Assembly: GCA_030682075.1 (NCBI GenBank)
Contig: JAUXRH010000142.1
Coordinates: forward strand, 1-33,942
Direction: 5' to 3'
Origin: Nitrosomonas sp.
GTDB taxonomy: Bacteria > Pseudomonadota > Gammaproteobacteria > Burkholderiales > Nitrosomonadaceae
DNA length: 33,942 nucleotides
The notes under the pieces were generated by a model. The model worked only from the letters and a program-made list of their open reading frames with translations. It was not told where the DNA came from and searched no databases. Each line of letters begins with the position of its first letter. Positions within the stretch are counted from its first letter, which is position 1. This document shows positions 7,849 through 16,256 of the stretch, piece after piece. Both the position numbers and the translations under genes were made by a program.

Positions 7849-9414
7849 GTGGGAATAAAAAGGTTGAACATACTGATGGTTGAGGGCTATGCTGAAGATG
7901 CGGCGCAGGTTCAGCATGTTCTCCAGGAAGGGGGGCTGCACTTTGATTGTCTGCGTGTCGCGACGATTAATGCACTGCATAAGGCGCTGGAAGACAGTGA
8001 CTGGGATGTCGTTTTGTCGGATTATAATTTACCGGATTCCGATGCGAAGGAAGTGTTGTCAGTGCTGGCAAGATATGGCCTGAATGTTCCGTTTATTGTT
8101 TTGTCCCGTCATGTCGGTGAAGAGGCTGCGGGCGCCTTGATGGAAATGGGGGCGCATGATTATGTGATGAAGACTAACATGGCCAGATTAGTTCCAGCGA
8201 TTCGGCGTAGTCTGAGAGAAGTTAAAAATTCCCAACGATTTAACCAGACACAATCCGCATTACAAAAAAGTGAAGCCCGTTTCCGGGCGCTTACCGCTAA
8301 TCTGCCCAGCGTCGTCTTTCAGTTGTTATTAGTAGAGAATAGCGAAATCAGCTTTCCTTATGTGAGTGATAGCTCTGTTACTTTACTGGGCTTGACACCC
8401 TCGATACTAATGAATAACCCAACGCTTTTTCCTGAATTAATTTTGCCTGAAGATAAAAAGATTTTTGATCGATTAATGGCGGCATCTGTTAAATACCTTA
8501 CGACCTGGAATTGGGAGGGTCGTATACAGGTTAAAGGTGATGTCGACACAAAGTGGATCAGTTTGCGTGCAACCCCGCGACGAACAGCGCGTGGCGCGAC
8601 ACTGTGGGATGGTATTATGATCAATATCACCCGAAATAAGTTGGCTGAGAGTGAAATCACACGTTCTCGAGAACAACTGGCCGAGCTTTCATCCTATCTG
8701 CAGAAAGTCAAGGAACATGAACGTGCCTATATTGCGCGTGAAATTCATGATGATATTGGCGGCACATTAACCGCCATCAAATGTGAATTACTGCCTTGTA
8801 TGGATGATAAAACGAGACTCCCTGGTTTTTATCAAAAAAAGGCAAAATCGATCGAAGGTTTAGTGGATCGGGTGATTGATAGTACACGTAGAATTTCATT
8901 GGATTTGCGACCAGGAATACTGGACTTTGGCATCGTTGCCGCTATCCGCTGGCAAGCGCAGGAATTCTCAGGTCGAACGGGCATTTCTTGTTTGGTTTCC
9001 TGTGCTGGCGAAGATATATTGCTGGATTCGGATTTGTCAGTCGCGATTTTTCGGATTTTCCAGGAAACATTGACTAATATTTCGAAACATGCGAATGCTT
9101 CACGTATTCAAGTTAAACTGGATGAAATGGATGGACTCATGTTTCTGGAAGTTGTTGATAATGGTCGTGGCATCAAGGATTCAGATATAAAGAAACAAGA
9201 TTCATTTGGTATCAGAGGAATGAGTGAACGTTGTCAGCAATTGAAAGGGAACTTTAATATTTCCGGGCTGCCTGGTAAAGGAACAAAAGTGACGCTTTGT
9301 ATCCCGGTCAGTGATATAAAGAGCTATGCTGCTCAAATGGTTGGCTCGGGAGACTTATTAAAAGACTTGCCAGCGTCGACAGAAAAACTTGGTTTGAAAA
9401 CAAAAGTTTCATAG
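7849..9414 (+). CDS. Hybrid sensor: receiver-PAS-HisKA_3 histidine kinase
   Basis: The 521-residue cytoplasmic protein has an N-terminal receiver (about 6-125), a PAS domain (about 143-265) and a NarL-type kinase core. The kinase H-box is REIHDDIGGTLTAI with H300, followed by an ATP-binding domain with ISKHANASR, DNGRG and FGIRGMSER. The receiver keeps the acceptor Asp (D58, LSDYNLPD) and Lys (K108). However, one of the usual paired N-terminal acids is glycine (VEGYAED: E12, G13). No membrane segment is visible, so the signal is probably internal or another phosphorelay protein. The start is GTG at 7849, chosen because it opens the receiver's first strand correctly; ATG at 7876 would cut that strand. 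The partner regulator follows within 25 bases. Confidence 0.85.
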   Translation: MGIKRLNILMVEGYAEDAAQVQHVLQEGGLHFDCLRVATINALHKALEDSDWDVVLSDYNLPDSDAKEVLSVLARYGLNVPFIVLSRHVGEEAAGALMEMGAHDYVMKTNMARLVPAIRRSLREVKNSQRFNQTQSALQKSEARFRALTANLPSVVFQLLLVENSEISFPYVSDSSVTLLGLTPSILMNNPTLFPELILPEDKKIFDRLMAASVKYLTTWNWEGRIQVKGDVDTKWISLRATPRRTARGATLWDGIMINITRNKLAESEITRSREQLAELSSYLQKVKEHERAYIAREIHDDIGGTLTAIKCELLPCMDDKTRLPGFYQKKAKSIEGLVDRVIDSTRRISLDLRPGILDFGIVAAIRWQAQEFSGRTGISCLVSCAGEDILLDSDLSVAIFRIFQETLTNISKHANASRIQVKLDEMDGLMFLEVVDNGRGIKDSDIKKQDSFGIRGMSERCQQLKGNFNISGLPGKGTKVTLCIPVSDIKSYAAQMVGSGDLLKDLPASTEKLGLKTKVS

Positions 9415-9437
9415 TATTGAGTATCCAGGGGATATCG

Positions 9438-10070
9438 ATGATACGTATCATGATTGCTGACGATCATGCCATTGTTCGCCAAGGTTTAAGACAGATAATC
9501 AGCGAAACCACTGACATTAAGGTTATGGGCGAGGCGGAAACTGGATTCCAGGCGATCAAGATTGCGCGCCAGAAGATTTTTGATGTCATGCTGCTGGATA
9601 TTTCATTGCCGGATAGAAATGGAATCGAAGTCCTCAAGCAAATTAAAAAAGATCAACCAAATTTAGCGATTCTCATGCTCAGTATGCATACTGAGCATGA
9701 ATTTGCGGTACGTGCATTGAAAGCAGGCGCCGCTGGCTATTTGAACAAGCAAAGTGCGCCAGCTCAGCTGGTAACGGCAATACGCCAGGTAGCTGGTGGT
9801 GATAAATATGTAAGTCCAGCGGTAGCTCAGGAACTTGCTAATGCGATTGGGACAGACACTGAGCAGCCACTCTACGCCAGTTTGTCTGATCGTGAATTCC
9901 AGACTTTATGTCATATAGCAGACGGAAAAACACTGGCAGATATCTCTGCGGAGATGTTTCTCAGCCCCAAAACTGTCAGTGTTTACCGTGCAAGACTCTT
10001 GGAAAAGCTTAAGCTCACTAATAATTCTGAATTAATCCGTTACGCTATTAAAAATAAACTGGTCGATTAG
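9438..10070 (+). CDS. NarL/FixJ-family response regulator
   Basis: A receiver domain (1-120; acidic pair D8-D9, acceptor D54 in LLDISLPD, K104) is joined to a LuxR-type helix-turn-helix (about 145-208, with LSDREFQTLCHIADGKT and LSPKTVSVYRARLLEKL). The regulator would be phosphorylated by the kinase encoded just upstream and bind DNA as a dimer. I chose ATG at 9438 (210 residues) because AGGGGA lies at 9427-9432 with correct spacing; a TTG at 9417 would add seven residues with no good site. Its targets cannot be read from the sequence, but the position next to flagellar, c-di-GMP and chemotaxis genes suggests control of motility or attachment. Confidence 0.9.
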   Translation: MIRIMIADDHAIVRQGLRQIISETTDIKVMGEAETGFQAIKIARQKIFDVMLLDISLPDRNGIEVLKQIKKDQPNLAILMLSMHTEHEFAVRALKAGAAGYLNKQSAPAQLVTAIRQVAGGDKYVSPAVAQELANAIGTDTEQPLYASLSDREFQTLCHIADGKTLADISAEMFLSPKTVSVYRARLLEKLKLTNNSELIRYAIKNKLVD

Positions 10071-10169
10071 TTACGATAGCTTGCGATGTTTTCCTTGCCA
10101 GGAATCCTGATTAGCCGTGATGAGGTGGAAGAATTAGCTCGGAATATTGGTTAGCAACTAATTAGCACA

Positions 10170-10216
10170 GGCCTTCAGGCCGGGGATTTCAACCTTCGTA
10201 CCGCCCTGAAGGGCGG
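10170..10216. repeat. Paired GC-rich hairpins, possible IS200/IS605-type end remnant or terminator
   Basis: Two compact palindromes, ggccttcaggcc (10170-10181) and ccgccctgaagggcgg (10201-10216), lie 100 bases after the response-regulator gene. The second is followed by gggttcc. Similar hairpin-plus-gggtt(t)c strings occur at the ends of IS200/IS605 elements, but no transposase is present. They may simply terminate transcription. The rest of the 276-base gap shows nothing else. Confidence 0.4.
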
Positions 10217-10346
10217 GGTTCCAAACCAGAGTTAGTTTTACGATGAATTAATTGGCGGCTTCCCGTGAAGTAGACTAAGGTTTTGAATTGGATCTGCCAT
10301 TTTTCTTTTTTTAATCCTGCTACTGCTGTCATTACTTTGATGAAAT

Positions 10347-12200
10347 ATGAGTAAAGCTTCTGATCCATCTATTATTGCCCGTGTCACGCTGCAGCAGTTA
10401 GCGGCGCGCAAGATGCCGCCAACACCCGATAATTACCGTCAGCTATATAATGAAAGAGCGGGCATCTCTGTTAATCCGATTGATGCGGGTGTGACCAAAG
10501 TACTCTTTGACTTGATAACCGAACTTCCTCGTAATACACAGGAACTGGTTGATTGTGCTCAGGAGCTGGAATTGGCCGCTAATGAGAAAAACTGGCATAA
10601 ATATAAAGCGACCTTGGTGAATTTAATCAAGATTGCGTTTATAGATCAGGCCGAATCAAATAGTACTTCACCCATGCCAAATATTGCATGGGGAGAGACC
10701 ATTGCTACGCTATTAAAACAGCTTGAGACCACCCGCAGCAAACTGACTATTGCCCAAAAACGAGATGGCTTGAATCGGGTGCTTACTAAATATTCCACAA
10801 ATTCAGCGAAGTTAAATAGTAAATTGTTGGCGTTAGTTGATTCCTGGGTTGTGCCGACATCCACTGACAAAGAACCGGTTGGAATTGAGGTGAAAGATAA
10901 TCTTTTGCCCGAAGTTAGAACAGTTAACGCTACTTCACGACCTGTAGTTTGTAGTCAAGAGATTCCAAATCAGACTACCGTGGTTGCGAATTTCTCAGAC
11001 CAATTGAAAGCGCTGCTTGCTGAAATATTGGAACATATTGCAACCCTGCAGCTGGATGATACTGCAATAAGTGAAGAAGCCAGGTCTCTGGCATGTCGAG
11101 TGCGGTTAATTAAGGATGAATATGAATTAACTGAGTTTATTTCTCACGCTAAACAATTTGGTGACAAGATTAAGTCGCTTGGTGAGAATAGTGCCATGCT
11201 GCGGCAACAACGGTTGCTACGATTATTTAATTTACTCGTGGATAGTACCGGAAAATTGTTTGCGGATGACCAATGGATACAAAGTCAGATTACGATGCTT
11301 CGACAAACCATGTCAAATCAGCTCGACTTACAGGTTGTCGAACAGGCTGAGTATCATTTAGAGAAAATAATCAATAAGCAAGATCTGATTAAGCGCAGCT
11401 TGGGTGAGGCTAAAGAAAGCTTGAGGCAAATGGTGGTGTGTCTGATAGATAATGTCGAGGAGCTGACTGACTCGACCGGTGATTATCATGACAAGATTGA
11501 AAGTTATACAGTGAGGATTAATCAAACTGAAGATACTCCATCTTTGAACCAATTGCTTACTGAAATATTAAATGAAACGAAACAGATGCAGGTAAGTGTT
11601 TTTAATTCCCGCAATGATTTTCTGGCGGCACGTGCAGAGGTTGAAGTTGCTCAGAGCAAGATCAATCAATTGGAATCTGAGCTGTTGGAAATGGGCGATA
11701 AAGTTCACGAAGATCACTTGACGGGCATTCTGAATCGGCGGGGTCTGGACAGCGCATTTGAACGTGAATCAGCACGTGCCAGACGAGAGCAGAAGCCCTT
11801 GTGTTTTGCTTTACTTGATATTGATAACTTTAAGTTACTCAATGATACGCACGGGCATAAAGTTGGGGATGACGCACTTATTTACCTGGTTGAAGCCGTT
11901 AAGGAAACGACCCGGCCGCATGATATTGTGGCCCGTTTTGGTGGAGAGGAGTTCGTCATTTTATTACCTGATGCCAACATCGATGAAGCGGTATTAGTCA
12001 TATCAAGGGCGAGACGTATGCTGACTAAGCAATTTTTTCTGCATGATAATAAACGGCTATTAATTACATTTAGTGCGGGCATTGCTGAATATCATCCAGA
12101 TGACTCGCAGGAAAGTATTATCATGCGGGCGGATGAAGCATTGTATAAGGCTAAAAATAGCGGTAAGAATCAGATAGTTGTAGCGCCAGGAAAGCAGTAA
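10347..12200 (+). CDS. Diguanylate cyclase (GGDEF) with long N-terminal region
   Basis: The 617-residue protein makes c-di-GMP from two GTP. The GGDEF domain occupies about 450-613, with active-site GGEEF at 532-536. An inhibitory-site RxxD (RPHD, 523-526) lies exactly five residues upstream, so product feedback is expected. The N-terminal 440 residues have no membrane segment. They begin with a helical segment (ARVTLQQLAARKMPPTPDN) often found in GGDEF proteins, followed by long helical and coiled-coil stretches that probably mediate dimerisation or signal input. The start is ATG at 10347; the N-terminus fits the family although the ribosome-binding site is weak. It is the likely parent or sibling of the shorter cyclase at 12406, whose last 200 residues are very alike. 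Confidence 0.93.
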   Translation: MSKASDPSIIARVTLQQLAARKMPPTPDNYRQLYNERAGISVNPIDAGVTKVLFDLITELPRNTQELVDCAQELELAANEKNWHKYKATLVNLIKIAFIDQAESNSTSPMPNIAWGETIATLLKQLETTRSKLTIAQKRDGLNRVLTKYSTNSAKLNSKLLALVDSWVVPTSTDKEPVGIEVKDNLLPEVRTVNATSRPVVCSQEIPNQTTVVANFSDQLKALLAEILEHIATLQLDDTAISEEARSLACRVRLIKDEYELTEFISHAKQFGDKIKSLGENSAMLRQQRLLRLFNLLVDSTGKLFADDQWIQSQITMLRQTMSNQLDLQVVEQAEYHLEKIINKQDLIKRSLGEAKESLRQMVVCLIDNVEELTDSTGDYHDKIESYTVRINQTEDTPSLNQLLTEILNETKQMQVSVFNSRNDFLAARAEVEVAQSKINQLESELLEMGDKVHEDHLTGILNRRGLDSAFERESARARREQKPLCFALLDIDNFKLLNDTHGHKVGDDALIYLVEAVKETTRPHDIVARFGGEEFVILLPDANIDEAVLVISRARRMLTKQFFLHDNKRLLITFSAGIAEYHPDDSQESIIMRADEALYKAKNSGKNQIVVAPGKQ

Positions 12201-12228
12201 CTCCAGTTCCAATCTTCTAACATCTTTT

Positions 12229-12251
12229 ATTGCCCTATAAATAGCGGCAAT
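12229..12251 (+). terminator. Hairpin downstream of the first cyclase gene
   Basis: ATTGCC pairs with GGCAAT, and CTA with TAG inside, enclosing a 4-base loop with one bulged C. A short T-rich stretch follows. It lies 29 bases past the stop of the 617-residue cyclase and may separate it from the next cyclase. Confidence 0.5.
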
Positions 12252-12405
12252 TTCTCCATTTATTCCATCGATCATTTAGTCTTAATTCTGCTAATTTACT
12301 CGCATGGCAGGCTATACCGATATGGGTTCTCCTTCGCAATCCAACGAATTACTCCCTATCCAGACAGCTGGCCATTTATGTCGTGCTATTTGAGGAGAAT
12401 ATGTT

Positions 12406-13209
12406 ATGCAAGTTGCAAAAGAGAGGAGACGATTACGGTTAGTCAAGTCAGCAGATACCATAAGAGACCCGATTATGACAAAAAATAAAAAGCCTTTGAT
12501 TGATTCCGATGCGTATTACAAACAAGTAGAGCATTATGCGCAGCAAATACGAGGCACGAGTGATGTTGATGAAATTATCAGTATTCTTGATATTGTATTA
12601 TCGGAAACCAAGGAGCTGCATTTCAGTGATGAGGTATGTGCGGCACGAGAGCAGATGCAACATGCAGAGAGAAAAATTGAGTTGATGAAAGGTGAGTTAG
12701 AGCAATTAAGAGAATTGGTGCATACAGATCAGATGACCGGTGCTTTCAATCGTCGCGGACTCGACGAAATTTTTATTCGTGAGGCCGCGCGTGCAGATCG
12801 GAATGAAGCCTCGCTATGTGTTGTGTTGCTTGACCTGGATAACTTTAAGCAGATTAATGATAATTATGGCCACCAGTTTGGTGATAATGCATTAATGCAC
12901 CTTGTCACAATTGCTAAGGAGACGTTGCGACCTAGCGACATTATTGCTCGCTATGGCGGTGAAGAATTTGTCGTTTTACTCCCAGACATCGGCTTGGGAG
13001 AAGGTATGTTGGTGATTCGGCGGTTGCAGAATAATCTTGCAAAGAAGTGTTTGCCTCATATTGAAAATCAAGCCATCAAAATTACTTTTAGTGCAGGTGT
13101 GGCCGTTCGGGAATTTGGAGAGCACCAGAATTCAGCGATAAGTCGAGCTGATAAAGCATTGTATCAAGCAAAACATGCAGGTAAGAATCGAGTAATTTCT
13201 ACCTGGTAG
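12406..13209 (+). CDS. Diguanylate cyclase (GGDEF), short form
   Basis: The 267-residue protein has a GGDEF domain (about 103-266) with catalytic GGEEF at 184-188 and an RxxD inhibitory site (RPSD, 175-178). Both are intact, so an active, feedback-inhibited enzyme is expected. A coiled-coil stretch (about 75-103, EQMQHAERKIELMKGELEQL) leads into the domain, as in the neighbouring larger cyclase. The first 25 residues are basic and have no counterpart there. No membrane segment is seen. ATG at 12406 has GAGGAG 8 bases upstream; an internal ATG at 12475 is a weaker alternative. The tandem arrangement with a close paralogue suggests local duplication. Confidence 0.92.
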   Translation: MQVAKERRRLRLVKSADTIRDPIMTKNKKPLIDSDAYYKQVEHYAQQIRGTSDVDEIISILDIVLSETKELHFSDEVCAAREQMQHAERKIELMKGELEQLRELVHTDQMTGAFNRRGLDEIFIREAARADRNEASLCVVLLDLDNFKQINDNYGHQFGDNALMHLVTIAKETLRPSDIIARYGGEEFVVLLPDIGLGEGMLVIRRLQNNLAKKCLPHIENQAIKITFSAGVAVREFGEHQNSAISRADKALYQAKHAGKNRVISTW

Positions 13210-13289
13210 CCGGAATTAAATCAGTTCAAATAGCGACATATCACTTGTTGGCGTCTGAAAAGACGGCAAGGTATATGTTAGTACCTAAG

Positions 13290-13472
13290 AAGGGCATCTC
13301 TAAAAATCCAATTTTGCGAGCAGCCGCTTTGCGGCTTGCCTGCTTGCCCCGTTTCGTCGCAATACGGCGTTGCTCACAAAAAATGCTTCCTTACCTATCC
13401 ATCATACGCTGCGTCAATATTTTTTATTCGCGCCTGGTCTTGTTTAGAACGCTGAATTTTTAGCGGTGACCT
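13290..13472. mobile_element. Family B MITE-like element, longest copy
   Basis: The left end reads agggcatctctaaaaa (13291-13306) and the right end is its degenerate inverse, tttttagcggtgacct (13457-13472). An inner palindromic stretch, agccgctttgcggct, lies near the left end. Residual sequence is shared with the copies at 143 and 24841. No transposase frame exists. It fills most of the 330-base gap between the short cyclase and the EAL-like/HDOD gene; nothing else is visible there apart from the start signals of the next gene. Confidence 0.7.
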
Positions 13473-13539
13473 AAAGAACATAATTATTGCTGATAGATTT
13501 CGCATGCGTTGCGTTTGATGAATTACACGGGAGGAAGGG

Positions 13540-14790
13540 ATGAAGGAGTTTTTTCTTGGCAGGCAACCGATTCTTGATTGTAACCAAAATATAGTTGCGT
13601 ACGAATTGCTATTTCATTTGGGAAAATCCGATCATGCTAATGATACGGATAATTTGCTTGCTACAGCAAATGTAATCGTCAATGCATATGGTCAATTGGG
13701 AATCGAGAATGTATTAGGAAAACAACGTGGCTTCATTAATGTAGATACCTCATTATTAATGAGCGACGTTATCTGCCTGCTTCCCCGTGAACATGTCGTG
13801 CTTGAGATAATGGAGAGCGTAAAGATCTCTGATAAGGTCATCCAGCGTTGTATTGAGTTGAAACAAATGGGTTACCAATTGGCGCTTAACAATGTGACTG
13901 AAATTAATGATGAGACCGAATGGCTATTGCCCATCGTTAATATCGTAAAAGTGAATGTACTTGCTTTGGATAAAAAAGCACTTGTTAGTATTGCTGGAAA
14001 GTTGAAACATTGGCCAGTTCTGCTTCTGGCCGAGAAAGTTGATTGCGGTGAACAGGCAAAATATTGTATGGAATTGGGTTTTCAAATGTTTCAAAGTTAT
14101 TATTTTGCAAAACCAGAGATTTTGACAGGAAAACGTGCTGACCCAGCCAAGCTAATCCTGCTGAAATTGCTCACACTCGTCATGAGCGATAGCGATGTTG
14201 AGGATGTTGAGAAGGAGTTCAAGTATCAACCAGGTTTAAGTTATAACTTGCTGCGAATGGTGAATTCGGTGGCTTCTGGTTTGCCGCAAAGGATCAATTC
14301 TATTAAGCATGCGATTATGATCCTTGGTCGGAAACAATTGCAGCGGTGGATTCAGTTGCTGCTTTATACCTCTGAGCAGACGGATGGAATTTTGTCCAAT
14401 GCCTTGATGCAGACAGCAGCCACTCGCGGTAAATTGATGGAGCTTATTGCAGAAGTGGATCGTCCACATGACAAGAACCATCAGGACCGTGCCTTTATGG
14501 TGGGTATTTTATCGTTGCTGGATGCGCTACTGGGTATTGAGATGCCCCAGATTGTCGGCAAACTCGGAATGACGGAGGATATGAGACAGGCATTATTGCA
14601 GCGAGATGGGCGTTTAGGCAGGCAATTAGAGTTGATTGAAGCAAATGAAAAAGGCGGGATTGATAGGGTTCAATCTATTCTTACTGAACTCGGCTTTTTA
14701 GGCCTGGGTGAATTTACCAATCTAGAGTTAGAAGCTTTAGGCTGGGCAAATCGAATTAGTGAAACTGCGGCTAATCCAATTATTTCATGA
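13540..14790 (+). CDS. EAL-like/HDOD signalling protein (YuxH type)
   Basis: The 416-residue protein joins a degenerate EAL domain (about 1-195) to an HDOD domain (about 205-405). It opens with the YuxH-type FFLGRQPILDCNQNIVAYELLF, in which the catalytic EAL triplet reads ELL. Several metal-binding acids of active c-di-GMP phosphodiesterases are not evident, so I expect no hydrolysis. The HDOD part (YNLLRMVNSVASGLPQRINSIKHAIMILG) is a non-catalytic HD-like module linked to signal transduction. Proteins of this kind often regulate motility or attachment. The ribosome-binding site GGAGGAA lies before the ATG. The gene starts a run leading into the chemotaxis cluster. Confidence 0.88.
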   Translation: MKEFFLGRQPILDCNQNIVAYELLFHLGKSDHANDTDNLLATANVIVNAYGQLGIENVLGKQRGFINVDTSLLMSDVICLLPREHVVLEIMESVKISDKVIQRCIELKQMGYQLALNNVTEINDETEWLLPIVNIVKVNVLALDKKALVSIAGKLKHWPVLLLAEKVDCGEQAKYCMELGFQMFQSYYFAKPEILTGKRADPAKLILLKLLTLVMSDSDVEDVEKEFKYQPGLSYNLLRMVNSVASGLPQRINSIKHAIMILGRKQLQRWIQLLLYTSEQTDGILSNALMQTAATRGKLMELIAEVDRPHDKNHQDRAFMVGILSLLDALLGIEMPQIVGKLGMTEDMRQALLQRDGRLGRQLELIEANEKGGIDRVQSILTELGFLGLGEFTNLELEALGWANRISETAANPIIS

Positions 14791-14919
14791 AGATTTGGGC
14801 TTAATTTAGTTTGATTAATGCTGATTCGTGCGAATAAGCTTATTTGGGACTAAAGGTTTTAAGTTCATTGACGTTGAGTTGTGAGCAAACTACTTTCCGC
14901 GAGAGATAAGGAGTAACCA

Positions 14920-15675
14920 GTGATAAAACTTGATTTTAAAAGAAAATGGGCGAATTTTATGTTTGCTGGAATGGTGCTTGTTTTTGCTGTCATCCAAGTT
15001 TATTGGCTTTTTGCGAATGATGCATCGATCATGCATGTGTTGTCAATATTCACCAGCATCGGTTTGTTTCTTGTCCTGATAATCCTGGCTATTTCGAGGC
15101 GAGAGAAGCCAATTAAGATGCAAGGTGAAATAAAGACAGATGCAGTCAAAGAGTCACTGCCTTTCACTTCAGTGACCATAGGCAATGTAGATGCCGATGA
15201 GTATTTCTACAGTATAAAAAATGAATTAGATCAAGCTGAGCGATTAGTTAGCGATGCAGTTAATAATCTGGTACTTAATTTTAATTATATTAGTAAGTTA
15301 ACCAGTGCTCATCATAACATGGTGTTGGCAATCGAAAAAATGGCGGCGCCTGCAGATAATAAGCCAATATTAAAGTTATTGCGGCGACAAATGGAGACTG
15401 CTGACAAAATTGAACAAGAACTCGCGGCTGCTGTTACTTCACTCCAGTTTGGAGATTTAGTGACGCAACTTCTTAATCATACGACAAATCAGGTAGATGA
15501 ACTCAATTTAGCACTGCAACGTATAGATCGAAAAAGTAATAGTGGCAGCAGAGGTAAAAGCCTTGATGAAATTCATCATGGAATTTCCAAGGCAGTTGTC
15601 GCAGCAAAAGAAAAGAACAAAAGAAAGCCCGTTGTTCAACAAGGCATGGGAATGGGTGAAGTCGAATTATTTTAA
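14920..15675 (+). CDS. Membrane-anchored protein with CheZ-like DxxxQ motif
   Basis: I do not know an established name for this 251-residue protein. It has two membrane segments (about 13-32 and 40-59), then a helical cytoplasmic part rich in coiled-coil pattern. Residues 175-183 read LQFGDLVTQ. The spacing F-x-D-L-x-x-Q (D179, Q183) matches the catalytic segment of the phospho-CheY phosphatase CheZ, where E. coli has D143 and Q147. The protein ends GEVELF; CheD in this window ends GEVELFS. The gene lies directly upstream of cheY, and no ordinary cheZ is present. I infer a membrane-tethered CheY phosphatase or docking protein. The start is GTG at 14920, with AAGGAG 6 bases upstream. Confidence 0.7.
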   Translation: MIKLDFKRKWANFMFAGMVLVFAVIQVYWLFANDASIMHVLSIFTSIGLFLVLIILAISRREKPIKMQGEIKTDAVKESLPFTSVTIGNVDADEYFYSIKNELDQAERLVSDAVNNLVLNFNYISKLTSAHHNMVLAIEKMAAPADNKPILKLLRRQMETADKIEQELAAAVTSLQFGDLVTQLLNHTTNQVDELNLALQRIDRKSNSGSRGKSLDEIHHGISKAVVAAKEKNKRKPVVQQGMGMGEVELF

Positions 15676-15739
15676 TTAGCTAAGAAATGAAACTTTTAAG
15701 GTAAATGAATCGGTTCAGCAATAAGGAGATATGAGCGAT

Positions 15740-16105
15740 ATGACTAAGACGATACTGGCGGTAGATGATTCTGCTTCAATGCGACAAATGGTAGCTTTTA
15801 CGCTAAAGGGTGCCGGTTATGAAGTTATCGAAGCAGTGGATGGTCAGGATGCACTCGATAAAGCAAATCACTATAAGGTTAATTTGGTTTTAACCGACAT
15901 CAATATGCCGCGCATGGATGGATTGAAATTACTCGAGATGTTGCGCCAATTAGCAGACTATAAATCAATCCCCATTTTAATGCTTACCACTGAATCCAGT
16001 AATGATATCAAGGCCCAGGGAAAGGCAGCTGGTGCGACTGGGTGGTTGGTTAAGCCATTTGATCCCAAGCGACTGCTGGAAGTAGTCCACAAAGTTATTG
16101 GTTGA
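15740..16105 (+). CDS. cheY: Chemotaxis response regulator CheY
   Basis: A single-domain receiver of 121 residues with all key residues: acid pair D9-D10, acceptor D53 (LTDINMPRMDG), T83 and K105 (WLVKPFDP). Phospho-CheY binds the flagellar motor switch and changes rotation. AAGGAG at 15723-15728 lies 11 bases before ATG 15740 and only 2 before ATG 15731, so neither start is ideal. I prefer 15740 because it gives the usual MTKTILAVDDS N-terminus; the other adds three residues. It follows the CheZ-like gene by about 60 bases. Confidence 0.95.
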   Translation: MTKTILAVDDSASMRQMVAFTLKGAGYEVIEAVDGQDALDKANHYKVNLVLTDINMPRMDGLKLLEMLRQLADYKSIPILMLTTESSNDIKAQGKAAGATGWLVKPFDPKRLLEVVHKVIG

Positions 16106-16148
16106 AGACTAATGGTAACGAAACTAAAAGTTACAGAGAAAAGTTGGT

Positions 16149-16168
16149 CTGGAAGATTCTAATTCCAG
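16149..16168 (+). other. Small hairpin between cheY and cheA
   Basis: CTGGAA and TTCCAG form a 6-bp stem with an 8-base loop, 44 bases past the cheY stop. It may attenuate transcription into cheA; with no T-run immediately after it, full termination is doubtful. Confidence 0.35.
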
Positions 16169-16256
16169 GGATTGAGTAATCTTTGTACCTCTATTTTTCA
16201 ATTTGTTGGTTTTTTCTGAGTGTTAGGCTGGTACAAAATTTAAAACAGGATTGAAT

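Noticed and set aside
13290-13472. CRISPR or tandem array
   Set aside because: The repeats here are terminal inverted ends of one element with single internal sequence; no regularly spaced direct repeats are present anywhere in the window.
13472-13496. TAAA...GCTGATAG before the EAL-like/HDOD gene, resembling a sigma-28 promoter
   Set aside because: The spacing is 13 instead of 15 between TAAA and the -10 block, and the -35 lies in the degenerate end of the mobile element.
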